This document shows, piece after piece, positions 1 to 10,157 of a stretch of DNA of 64,000 nt. A program made the position numbers and the translations under genes. The stretch's first letter is position 1. Each line of letters opens with the position of its first letter. The notes beneath the pieces were generated by a model. It did not search any database, was not told the DNA's origin, and worked only from the letters and a program-made list of their open reading frames with translations. Source of the stretch: Kalaharituber pfeilii. Its lineage: Eukaryota; Ascomycota; Pezizomycetes; Pezizales; Pezizaceae. The DNA lies in assembly GCA_015179045.1 (NCBI GenBank), contig WHUZ01000013.1, positions 992,001 through 1,056,000 on the forward strand, given 5' to 3'.

Positions 1-175
1 GCCTCGTGCTGCTGAATTTTCTTGCTTCTCGCGCACCCACCTGTCCTGAGTCACTCTGCCTGCCCCCATATCGTGAACGGCCCCCTCTCCAGTCCTGTAC
101 GCTGGCCAGTCCCCGCTGAGCACGCCCCGCCCGCCTCTACGATCCCCCAATTGACCGTGCTGACCAGACCATGGG

Positions 176-2404
176 ATGTCTCAAGTAACGGCCTCCACCC
201 CTACCTCAGAGTCATGGATAGTGGTGAAGCTAACGTTCCTTGCTCCAGAAAAACGCTGCCGAGCTTTGTGCTGTTTTGTTGAAAGAGATCTATGGGGAGG
301 TGTCCTCAGTAAGCCCTCAACCCACCGCAATGCTATTTTATTTGATTTCTCATTCTAGCCGTCCTGTGACACAGAGAGTCGCTTCCGTCCTCCTTGAATA
401 TGGCCGGCTTAACCTTCAGACACTAGTTCGGTACAGCAAACTCCCCGAGAAAATTGTGAAACAAACGCTTGTGGTGCTCATACAGCTACACTTGGTAGTT
501 CACTCCACTCACAAGGAGGGCCATCGAGATGAGGTTTACTACGAATGCACTTGGCTCCAGGTATACGAGCTCCTACATGCTGGAAAGATGATAGCCATGG
601 TGGAGGAGCGGTTTGGGACCGATGGAGCCTATATAATCAGCAACATGCTACAGATGGGACATGTGAGGGTTAGTGATTTTTTGGCTGGTAGTGGTCTGTC
701 CGACAACCCGAAACAAGCGGCTACCAACGGAACGTCGAATGGTGTCACGGATGCTACAAAGTCTGCTCCTACTAGCTTAGCTAGTCTGAGAGCAGCCATG
801 GGCGACTTGCTGAGAAGTCGGTACCTCATTCAGGTCCATGAACACCATATGCATCCACAAACCGACGTTATCAACGATGTGAGAGCTAAAATCACAAGAC
901 AAGTAAAAGAATCTCATGGGGCTATGAGTGATCTAAAACTTAAGAAGGTGGTAGACGCTCAATTAAAGTCCAAATTGAGAGAACTAGCTGTAGGCGATAT
1001 CTCAGAGAATGCGGGCATGAAGAAAAGAATGGCCCAGGTTGAAGTGGCCACCTCAAATAAGCGGCCTTCGAAACGTGCAAAATTGTCTAATAACTTTGAG
1101 GATGTAAGCGGGAAGGAGGCAGTGTGGCAGATTGATGTATTTTTGCTTGCCCTCCAAACTTTCACAAATACTGATCAAGCTTCCGCAGGAGAACAGCGTT
1201 GTACGAGTTAATCACGAGAAGTTCCTCATCTTATTCCGAAATAAAGAACTAGTAACTATGGCTGAGCGAAGGCTTGGAAAAACTACTTCGCTTGTATTTG
1301 GGCAGCTTTTGAAAGCTCTGGAGGATAAAATACACCGCTGTCAGGATACTGCCGGTATGGAGGAGGAGGAATCTGACCCAAAGAAAAGTATGAAGTCGAG
1401 GCCGCTTTTCTTTTCTCAGAATTTGTACTGATCATTTTCCTTAGAGTTAAAAATCAGCACCCTAGAACTATCACGTACATTTGACAAAGATATCGAACTT
1501 GGAGATACCATTGCACCACTACCCAAAAATACCGTCAATGGCAAAAAAAGACCAAATGACTTCAATGATGACGATATGGGACTCAACAGAGCGAACGGTA
1601 CAGGTAATGGAGATGACGAGGCAGAAGATGACGAGGATGAAGAGAGAGATGAATGGGCGGAAGACCAAGAGGTTAACCCCGAAACGGCCGCAAAGAAGAG
1701 GAGGATGGCCATAATCAAAGATCACTTGGATTTATTGGCCCAAGATTCATATCCTTTTGTCAAATCTGAAGGGAATCGGGGACTTGGAGAGTGGAGCGTT
1801 GATTTTGGTGCTTTGATTAAAACAATGAAACAAGTGGAGATTGAGAAGATTATTGAACAACGATTTGGGGGAGTAGCAACTAGGCTACTAAGGATATTAC
1901 AGGAGAAGGGCAAGTTGGATGAGAAGCAGGTATGTATCCTCCTCTCTGACCTTTCTCCGTGGTCTCGAATTCTGAAGTCTGGGCCAACTTACACCCCAAC
2001 AGCTCGCCACCATTGCCCTCCGCAAATCCACCTCTATCCGCTCCACCCTCTCCGCCCTCCAAGAAGCCGGGCACCTTGAACTCCAAGAGGTCCCCAAAAC
2101 CGCCGACCGGGCTGCCTCCCGCACCATCTTCCTTTGGTACTACGACCCCGACCGCGCGCGCCTCAACGTCCTCCACGACATCTACAAAGCCATGTCTCGC
2201 ACCTTGCAACGCATTGCGCACGAACGAAGTGAGGTACAGCCGTTATTAGAAAAAGCTGAGCGTACAGACATTCTCGGAAAGGAGGAGCTGTACCTGAGTA
2301 AAGCTGAGCTCCGAACAATCGCAAGGTTTAGGGTCATTGAGGAGAAGCTACTTGCGCAAGTGGGGAGGTTGGATAGACAGGTCATGATTTTTAGGGACTA
2401 TTAA
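176..2404 (+). CDS. RPC82: RNA polymerase III subunit RPC82 (C82/RPC3)
   Basis: Six exons: 176-184, 249-308, 375-1136, 1189-1387, 1445-1929, 2003-2404, giving 638 aa. The product is the winged-helix subunit of the C82/C34/C31 subcomplex, which Pol III uses for promoter opening and initiation in the nucleus. The start is a 9-nt exon (Met-Ser-Gln) spliced to KNAAELCAVLL; this restores the family N-terminus, where the readable ATG at 240 would lie inside intron 1. Intron 2 must end at 374, not at the nearer TAG at 358, because only that joins GEVSS to RVASVLLEYGRL in frame. An acidic linker (DDEAEDDEDEERDEW) lies mid-protein and a helical C-terminus ends in IFRDY. Exon 6 opens with markedly C-rich third positions. 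It converges on the peroxisomal carrier. Family assignment is firm. Confidence 0.93.
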
Positions 2405-2630
2405 TGGAGGCATTTATTTTTTGTGTTTTTATTATAATGGACATGGAGTTTTTTGTTTGGCATTTTCCTTTCATTCTAATATTGGTGAATAGGATGGATA
2501 TCACCATCTTCCGACATACTGATAGTGGTGGCTGGGCTGTTTATTGTATCAAATGGGTCTGCTTCATGTTACCTATTCTAGAGGGCGCAAATTCCTTATT
2601 GTTCTGCTCAGTGGTTAGAGCGGCAATGGC

Positions 2631-2677
<47 letters not shown>

Positions 2678-3152
2678 CACTTGCAAATGTCGAGGAATAT
2701 AAAAGTCTCAAGCGGGCCACTAATGTGCCCTGTTCTCTTTTTCTTACAGTTTTTGCTGGCGTTATTCGATGAGTTGAGGGTAAGCCGTTCAAGAGGGCAC
2801 TATAAGCTGGTGAAGGCTTTTTTTTCATAATACTAGTAGATCTAATTCGAAAGTACTGGTAGATACATAGGCAGCCCCCTTCCGACCAGTTTGTTAATAC
2901 AATATCTGGGAAAAGTACATACTCCCACTTTACACAAGCTGGTACCCAACAATTTGAAAATGACTGGGATAATTAAGAAGTTCTCCACCGTCTAAAATCG
3001 TACAACGTCCGATAAACCAGCAGCTATTCACACATTGATCTCAACTCACAATCCCACTGCAGACGTACTCTCACCAGAAAACCGTGTCCCACATGGCTAG
3101 ACCGCCGCCACCGAATGAACTACTAAACCGTCACCCGTTGGCTCTGAGTTTC
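2405..3152. other. Convergent intergenic region with poly-T tract
   Basis: The gap lies between the convergent RPC82 and Pmp47-type carrier genes. It holds a 46-nt T run (2632-2677) immediately after a tRNA D-arm-like sequence (2606-2621). No supportable coding sequence is seen. The rest is probably the two 3' untranslated regions. Confidence 0.6.
2632..2677 (+). repeat. Poly(T) homopolymer, 46 nt
   Basis: An uninterrupted T run, read as poly(A) on the minus strand. It could be the tail of a retroposed transcript or a simple repeat. Its exact length is likely to vary between reads. Confidence 0.95.
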
Positions 3153-4476
3153 TTACTTGGCAGTGATTTTTAGCCTTTTAGCAGCAGCAGCCTTGGCCCT
3201 CAGGGAAACGGTCAATCCATATAAAGCATCCTTAAATGCAAACAAAAATGCAGCAGTGATGACACTTTGAACGATCTTAGGCCCAATACCCTTATACAGC
3301 CCGCCCCAACCCTCCTCCCTAATGATCTTGCGGATACTTTCCATCATGGAATACTTCTTCTCACTCTTGGAGGCCACGTGCATGCGGGACTTGATAGTGA
3401 CTACAGTTAGATCAGCTTTAGCAGAATGCAACGATCAAACAAAGAATATTTCCATTTGGGAGGGGGCCGTACTGTATGGGTAAGTGAGCGTAGTGGCAAC
3501 AAGTTTGGCTAATGCGCCCAAGTAGAAGGCGTCAGTAGGGCTCGCACGGGCCTTCTTTCTTTTCTCAAGGATATTCTTGAGTTGTTCAAAAATGGTGTAT
3601 TGTAGGATTGGATTTATAACCAGCACTAGCGCCGGAATCACTCCTGCAAAGAAGGCACCTAGGCCTTCGTCATTGATGATGGATCTGATGGTGGCCCACG
3701 TGCTTGGCTTCATAGCACGAAGTGCACGCTTCCCGGTGGGGTCCTGTAGCGTTGGGAGTGGCTCGGAAGATTCGCTGCCAGAGGCATACTCTGATTCGTC
3801 ATCAGCTGCCTGCTTGCGAGCCGTCATGCGGGTGTTGACGACCCAGATTGGGTTTGTGATGAGCACAGTCGCGGAGCCAGCAAGCGCACCAGCAGCCATG
3901 CTCTCGAGCGTTGTGAGTTTTCTTCGGCCTTTTCCGGTGCGTACAGCGGCAGTCTCGAATGCTGCTCTGCTCCATTCGTACCCTAATCCCACAATTAGCG
4001 TTAAAGTGCTGCGATTTAGCAGTGCCTATGGAATTACACACAATAGTAATACACGAAGTTGGTGACGCTGATTCCAAATAGTGCACTCTCGAGTCCAGCA
4101 TAGAGACCGGATATGCCTTCTCTGTGAATGATCTTGCGAGTTGCGTCGAGTACTGTGGACTGCGCTCTCTTAGATTCGACCTGTGACCGAGTGGAGAGAG
4201 TAATTAAGGGGTATCTGTATCCGCAGTTAGGCGCTTAGACCTAAATGGTGGAGAATGTGGACACGAACGTTAGAAGCATAGAAAGCACCCCTCCGCCTGG
4301 AAGTCACCACACAATGTCAGATCATAAATGAACCGATGATTATTCTCTGAGTTTGAATTTTAACATACCAGCACCTACGCAGAGAATTGATCAGTTACGC
4401 CATATTTCGGGATTCTAGGGTAACAAGAAACTGTACCGCTTATGGCGTGGAGCACGTTATCTTGCGTAGACGACAT
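3153..4476 (-). CDS. Peroxisomal adenine nucleotide carrier, Pmp47/Ant1 type
   Basis: Six exons read right to left: 4437-4476, 4369-4374, 4269-4296, 4042-4214, 3473-3982, 3153-3400, giving 334 aa. It belongs to the mitochondrial carrier superfamily. The Pmp47/Ant1 branch imports ATP into peroxisomes for fatty-acid activation. Three carrier repeats are visible, with signatures YPLITLSTRSQ, NPIWVVNTRM and YPYITIKSRM; the NPIWVVNTRM form marks the peroxisomal branch. The acidic insertion DDESEYASGSESS lies in the matrix-facing loop of repeat 2. Exon 2 is only 6 nt (GTGCTG), and the next is 28 nt. Without the microexon the conserved HAISGAGGGVLS stretch would lose Ala-Gly. All junctions have GT-AG. 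The basic C-terminus AAAAKRLKITAK is typical of the family. It is transcribed away from the MFS gene. Confidence 0.9.
4369..4374 (-). other. 6-nt microexon of the peroxisomal carrier gene
   Basis: On the minus strand the sequence reads ctctgcgtag, then GTGCTG, then gtatgtta. It supplies the second and third bases of a Gly codon, an Ala codon, and the first base of the next Gly. Flanking introns are 62 and 72 nt. Confidence 0.85.
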
Positions 4477-4714
4477 AATGCTAGCTATTGCGCTTGAATA
4501 TCCGGCACCGAGAAAGCGAGGGCTGATGGAACCTTATATTGTTGATCTTCGAAGTGCAATAATCACCATGAGCTTTAAGAAACAGAGGTGCACGACAAAT
4601 GTAAGTATTGTGAGCTCGGTTCCTGAAGAGAATGTTTGGGAGCCTTACACTTTGCCACGGGAGTCTAGGGTAATATGCACTGTGTCGTGGGGCGGAATGC
4701 CGAAACCGAGGTAG

Positions 4715-4761
4715 ACGGGTTGGGGGTGGGGGGTGGGGGGTGGGGGTGCGGGGGGGTGCGG
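4715..4761 (+). repeat. G-rich tract with quadruplex potential
   Basis: Runs of 3-7 G separated by single T or TGC, about seven runs in 47 nt. This meets the usual G-quadruplex pattern on the plus strand. It lies about 240 bp upstream of the minus-strand carrier start. Confidence 0.8.
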
Positions 4762-5589
4762 TTGGGCTAAGTCCGTTTCCGTCTAGGGAAAGGGAACACG
4801 ACGCAGACAGACAGACATTGCTCCTGAGGCTCTCTGACAAACCACGGCACGTGAATGAAGATGCGGCACTCTATTGCCCTCCTGCTCCTGGAGGCATTCG
4901 ACCGATTAATGCTGGTCGCCTGGGAGGCCAACCACGTCATATGAAAATGGATGGAGCGTGAAAGTACCTGTAGTCTGCATGATTGCATAGCCGGCCCACT
5001 AGAGACGTGCAGCGTTATGGACGATCCTTGCATCGCAATTGAAGCAGTTTGCCGGTGCATAGCAGTCCCAGTGGACAAGCGTGCGCTGCAATCGGATGCA
5101 GCAGAGGTCAAGAGCTTGGTCGAGGGCCGCGGAGCGGCCATACTGTTCAGGTAGAGTGCTCTATGCATACAGTACCGAAGAACCATGGGAGTAATACGCG
5201 CACAGCGGGCGACGCTGTTCTCAGGCTTCTGAGCGACGGCCCCAAGCCATCGCGCGTCCTGTCTTGGCCTTCGGGCGTCCATGCAGAGCTTCCGCACAGA
5301 AATACATCGAAACATGCTGCTCCATGCTTTCGCCATCGTTTGTGTCCTCGAACACTCAGTGGAGTGACGAATACCCGCCAAACTGCCCAAAATCTGGAGT
5401 TACATTTACCTCGCATATTTGAGGAGTGCCTCTCACTTTATCCGATCCCAGAAACCCAGCATCCTACTTGAGGCTAGCCGTGAGAGATAGGACGTTCCCA
5501 GAATTCAGATACTTTATCATACGTGTGTGCAAACCACCCTGCAGTGCGCCTGCAGTCAAGCTCAAACTTCAGTGAACATACATCTGCAC

Positions 5590-5845
5590 TCTCATTCGCA
5601 GTCTCATCACTCGTAGGCTCACTACTCACAGGTCTTATCACCTTCTTGCTTTGACAGACTCATCATTTGCTCACTCTGACAGTTCTATCATCCAATTATT
5701 CTAACTGTATCAATGCTCACTTGGCTAGGCTCATCCATTTGATATCTCTAATAGGCTTATTGCACATTTTGACATGATCATTCAATCAATTGATTGCTCT
5801 GACAGTCTCATCACTCACTTTGACAAGTAGATCATTTGACAATTC
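5590..5845 (+). repeat. Degenerate ~25-bp interspersed/tandem repeat
   Basis: The motif TGACAG-n-CTCATCACTCACT recurs in diverged form near 5600, 5655, 5680, 5795 and 5818, mixed with partial units such as GGCTCA and ATCATTTG. The spacing is irregular, so it looks like an old decayed minisatellite. No coding frame runs through it. Confidence 0.6.
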
Positions 5846-5993
5846 CCACTTTGTAAGTACCAATAAGGAGATGTCTGTTCAACAGTCTCAGAGAATGTCC
5901 TAGAGGCTTGGTATGAGTTAATGTCTATAGGCATTGTATTTAGTTTTTGTTATATGAATTGAATATACTTAATAAATAAATTGCTATTGTTAG

Positions 5994-6014
5994 CTATACT
6001 ATACTATACTATAC
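5994..6014 (+). repeat. CTATA pentanucleotide microsatellite
   Basis: Four consecutive copies of CTATA followed by CAG, set in AT-rich DNA. Confidence 0.85.
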
Positions 6015-6680
6015 AGTAGTCAAAGTAATTGTGAAGAGTATATGGTTACAGTAAATGTACAGTTGGAAGAACTGCATGATTGAAATTATTACAGTTATGA
6101 TATTTTCAGACACTTTGTGTAACTGAACCGTTTTTACGCTACAAACCTAGCCAGCGTCTGGTTACGAGACTATACAAAACCGTTTTACTGCTGCAAATCG
6201 TTTGCGGGTGCTAACTAAATACGTGTCATTGCCCAGCAATAACGCGAGCTGGCCTATTTACGGCAACATCACGGTTATAAAAAAGGGGGGTTCGTCGGTA
6301 CAGTACATCCTTGAGCTTTTTGCTTTCCGATTTCGCTTCAGGCCTGCAGTGAGCTCGGATGCTGCAACAATTGTAGTCGCATCCTACTCTACAGCAGCGT
6401 ATCCTCCATTAAAAACAGCCTGTTCATCGGATCACCAATAATATCACAAGCCGCAATCCTGGCCTAGGTTCGCATATCGTCATCACTGTCGTGGTAAATT
6501 TGTGTGCGCTGTCCTCCAGTTTCACTAAATTTGGTGCTCACAACAGCTTCGCGATAGGCTTGGACTGTCATCGGAGTTCGGTTTCTGTCATTGCTGCAAA
6601 TTGTTTACCTACATCCCGAGCAATTCATTGATTTCGCACTTGGGCATACTCCTTACAAGGCATACGATAATCGAATCACC

Positions 6681-8272
6681 ATGGTGACTGAAGGCAAGGC
6701 CAAAGGCTCTGTCGTCCATAGTCAAGAGGGAGCAAGCAAGTCCGTGGATGAGTCCGAAGCTGCGGCAACAGCATTCGCAAAATCAGTGATTCGCATCGTG
6801 TTCATTTCTTTGGTATTAGATCTGGTAGGTTTCCTTCTTTGGGTAGACTCCAGATGACCAAACCTGACAAGCTATTACAGCTGTCCTTCACCATGATCTT
6901 ACCACTGTTTCCACGATTATTAGACTTCTACAGGTCACAGCCGGAAAATGCAATGCTCAACTCGGTACTTAAGTATTTAAATAGCTACAAGACAGCATTT
7001 GCACGTCAAATCAGCCCGAGATTTGACGTTGTTCTCATAGGGGGTGCCATGGGATCTTTGTTTTCGCTCTTGCAAGCATTTGCAAGTCCAATCATCGGAA
7101 CATTGAGTGACAAATATGGGTGTGTTAATATTCAATACATCAATACACAGGCAGCTACTAACATCCCATTAGAAGACGAAACGCCCTTCTGTTTTCGATG
7201 TTTGGAAACATCCTGTCAGTCGTACTCTGGGTAATTGCTTATAACTTTCCAACTTTTATAGCCTCCAGGGTCGTTGGAGGATTATCTGAGGGGAATGTGC
7301 AACTTGCCATGGCGATTGCAACCGACGTTAGTACACCTGAGACAAGAGGGTCAACTCTTGCGCTTGTAGGGATTGCATTTTCTATTGCCTTCACTTTTGG
7401 GCCGATGATTGGGGCATATTTGTCCCAGCAAACATTTTCTACAGCAAACCCTTTTGCTACTGCAGCCACTTTCTCCCTCAGTTTGCTGCTTCTTGAAACG
7501 ATTTTCTTGTACGGCAAGTTGCCAGAAACACGACCTGTCCGCAGTAGGAAGGATGAAGTGGAAGCCAGCACCAAAGGGCTGGGGCTCCTTAGTTTGGTCC
7601 ACTTCCTATTTTTGTTCATTTTCAGCGGAATGGAATTCAGTTTGCCATTCATGACCTTCGATTTATTTAATTATTCATCGAAGGAAAATGGAAGGCTACT
7701 TGGTTTTGTCGGCTTGCTTGCAGCTCTCCTTCAGGGGTCTTTTACCAGGAGAGCTGCTCCCGTTCGCGTCGTCGAAACTGGGCTTATCAGTGCCGCAGTA
7801 AGCTTTTTTGCATTAGCACGGATTGATAGCCAGAAAGGGTTGTATCTTGCTTCCGCAGCGCTTGCGGTTACTAGTGCAACTGTAGTCACTGGCCTAACTG
7901 CACTTACTAGTATGTTGGGAGGTGAAAAAGGGCGAGGGAAGATGCTCGGTGGATTCAGGTCTGCCGGTGAGTTCTCTACACACAATCTCCCTGAAAGCTG
8001 AAACATGGCTCATCATTTGTTTGCGGAATATAGGTCAAGTTGGTAGGGCACTAGGCCCTGTCGTATTCTGTAAGTTGCCGTGGCATGATTGTGTGCGTTG
8101 AATTTTTGATTAGATGAATATTGATTAACCATACGCAGGTACGCTTTACTGGTGGGCGGGCAGAGAATCTGCGTACGTGTTAGGGGGCACTGGGATGCTT
8201 GCAGTGGCTTTTCTCTTTTGGCTCAATATCGAAAATCCAAGGCACTCGCAAGTCGAGAAAAAGTATCAATGA
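6681..8272 (+). CDS. Major facilitator superfamily transporter (MFSD10/TetA-like)
   Basis: Five exons: 6681-6824, 6881-7119, 7173-7966, 8034-8069, 8139-8272, giving 448 aa. It is a multi-pass membrane transporter; the substrate is not inferable. A polar N-terminus of about 35 residues precedes the first helix (VIRIVFISLVLDLLSFTMIL). MFS motif A, LSDKYGRRN, follows helix 2, and its Gly codon is split by intron 2 (7120-7172, branch site GCTACTAAC). Later motifs include SRVVGGLSEGNVQLAMAIA and GIAFSIAFTFGPMIG, as in the drug:H+ antiporter and MFSD10-like group. The C-terminal exons give QVGRALGPVVFCTLYWWAG and a short cytosolic tail. The next plus-strand gene is almost 1.9 kb away, so no functional linkage is implied. 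Confidence 0.87.
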
Positions 8273-10157
8273 AAAATTTGCAGGGCTCTGGGGCACTGCA
8301 TTCTCAACAATTTGATGCTCGGACTTTCATATGGTGATAATCAATTTTTCAGTGTTTGGGAAATGGACGTGGGATTTCCCAATGCCCATATACGGTAAGC
8401 TGACTGCCAGTTTGAATGTCGCCATGAACACTTAGTAGTCTGCTCAGATACAATTTACGTCAACTTTGGACCGCCAGGTCAGCAAGTGAGACTGAAGTCA
8501 CCACTACCATGCATCGTGGAAGTTGTTTGAGAAATTTTCTAGGTCGTGTAGTTACACTAATTGATGAGAATGAAGGACACAATCCTTGGTCCGGGGTTAC
8601 AATATTACGAACGTAATGTCGCGAGTGAGATGGGCGACTTTATCCAAAATTTACCTGCTTCACCCACCACGGGGGTTCCGTTTGTTGAAAGGTGAAATAT
8701 TGACACAAATCAGGAGCTTGTAGCCGATTCTCGGCCACGTTTGTTCCAATACATACCCCTGCTTCCAAGCACATGTACCCGCGAACGAATGTCGAGGACG
8801 GCGATACCATGGCCTGGAACCCGAGGTCGTCTGCGACTTGAAAGTGGCTACTTGGCCGCTTCTGGCCGGGGTGAGCGATTGCGGCGGGCTCACTACATAT
8901 CCCGCGTTTCACTCCGGCGGTCGGGTTGGCGGGGCTGGAGGACATCTCTGTGCTGATGGGCAGTATGCGCAGTTAAGTAATTTTATACCTACTTTGTCCT
9001 ATGATTCTCCTCGCCGTGCTCTCGCCAGCGGCATGGGCGCATAGACCGAACAGCGGCGCTGGAGACTTTCGATGACTGTCGCCTGCCATACAGGACAGTC
9101 CACGCGCACAAAGCTACCCTTAAGGTGCTTACCGTACCTGACCGTTCAACTTGAAGTACTCCGCAACTTGCGGACGATTGGAGACGCGCCATCGCGCTCC
9201 CCTCCGCACACTGGCCGCGCAGCGCCCGCGTCTGCCCCACATCGCCAACATCAGCACTTGATGGCTCCCGCACCGCTGGGCCCTCAGCGTCGCTGGACGC
9301 TGTGCGCTATCATACCTCAACCGGGCACCCCAACTAGACTAGCCGTACCCATTTCCCAATCCCTTGTTAGGCCGTTTCAGGGCCCTGCAGCTCATCTGCC
9401 CTCCCGCTTGGCGTTCGCTCGTCGCCCTGTCTGCGTCTCTGGTTACGTCCCTGCCTGCTGCTCTCCCTCCCGCAGTCTCCACCCCCACCCCCCCATCCCA
9501 TCCGCATAGAGGGGTAATTATGAATTACTCCCCCATGGCCGAAACATGATATCAAAGCAAATGCGCGATGCTGGCGCAGGCCAAGGCACAACCCCTTTCC
9601 TCCAGGTGCTGTCTGGTGGAATATATTTGGCCCTGCGCCCCTGGAGGATCACCACTCTCTCATCCACCAGACTGTCCCGTCTTTTGTTTCTTTTCTGGCT
9701 GGTTGTTGCATCTCACTGGCTGCGATCTTTGAAGCTGAGTCGCTCCTTACATCAGATTCAATTGACCCCGGACAGCTGTCCTCCTGTCGGCTTTATTGCA
9801 CCGTACGGCTTATCCTGCTCTATCGAAGCCTGGACCACGGGACACGCTAATTGGCATCACGACCATTAGTTTACCCATCTTGGACAGCTTCCTCTGAGAT
9901 TATAAGCCCCGTTTGCGTCCCACGTCTATCGTATTTTGGCTCCAGCTTTTTTACGAAACACTTTCCTTACCCAACATCCATACATTCCTTTCATACATCT
10001 TCGGCCGCCCACGACCCTTACGCTCTCTAGTCAAAGATAAGCAGTGCTACTTTGCCAACGATTCTTTTTAACGAAGCTTAGCAAACATAAAGAAAATAAA
10101 AAAGAGAGAGGAGAGAAAAAAGCGAAGCAGAACTCACTATCTGAAGAATCCTTCGAT
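8273..10157. other. Intergenic region, GC-rich middle
   Basis: The gap lies between the MFS and CAP genes. I see no conserved protein in any frame. The 8.7-9.5 kb part is GC-rich with short chance open frames on both strands. The last 250 bp becomes pyrimidine-rich, as expected for a fungal promoter and 5' leader. Confidence 0.6.
9899..9905 (+). promoter_or_regulatory. Possible TATA box of the CAP-protein gene
   Basis: TTATAAG lies about 255 bp before the start codon and is followed by a CT-rich stretch (9945-10030) of the kind seen at fungal transcription starts. Position and context only; not demonstrated. Confidence 0.35.

Larger units (their letters stand above)
4477..6680. other. Divergent intergenic region rich in simple repeats
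   Basis: This 2.2-kb gap separates the divergently transcribed carrier and MFS genes. It holds a G-rich block (about 4715-4761), a GC-rich middle with no convincing gene, a degenerate repeat array (about 5590-5845), an AT-rich stretch and a CTATA pentanucleotide run (5994-6014). Open frames here are short and lack family motifs. Confidence 0.6.

Noticed and set aside
240..374. RPC82 start at ATG 240 with readthrough of 309-374
   Set aside because: The ATG lies across intron 1 and its reading adds 22 non-conserved residues. Splicing 184 to 249 and 308 to 375 reproduces the family N-terminus exactly.
1416..1718. 100-codon open frame on the minus strand inside RPC82
   Set aside because: It is the antisense of the acidic linker and reads as Ser-rich low complexity. 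It is a shadow of the real exon.
8660..9600. Cluster of overlapping 70-145 codon frames in GC-rich DNA
   Set aside because: Several frames on both strands overlap and none has recognisable domains; high GC lowers stop frequency.
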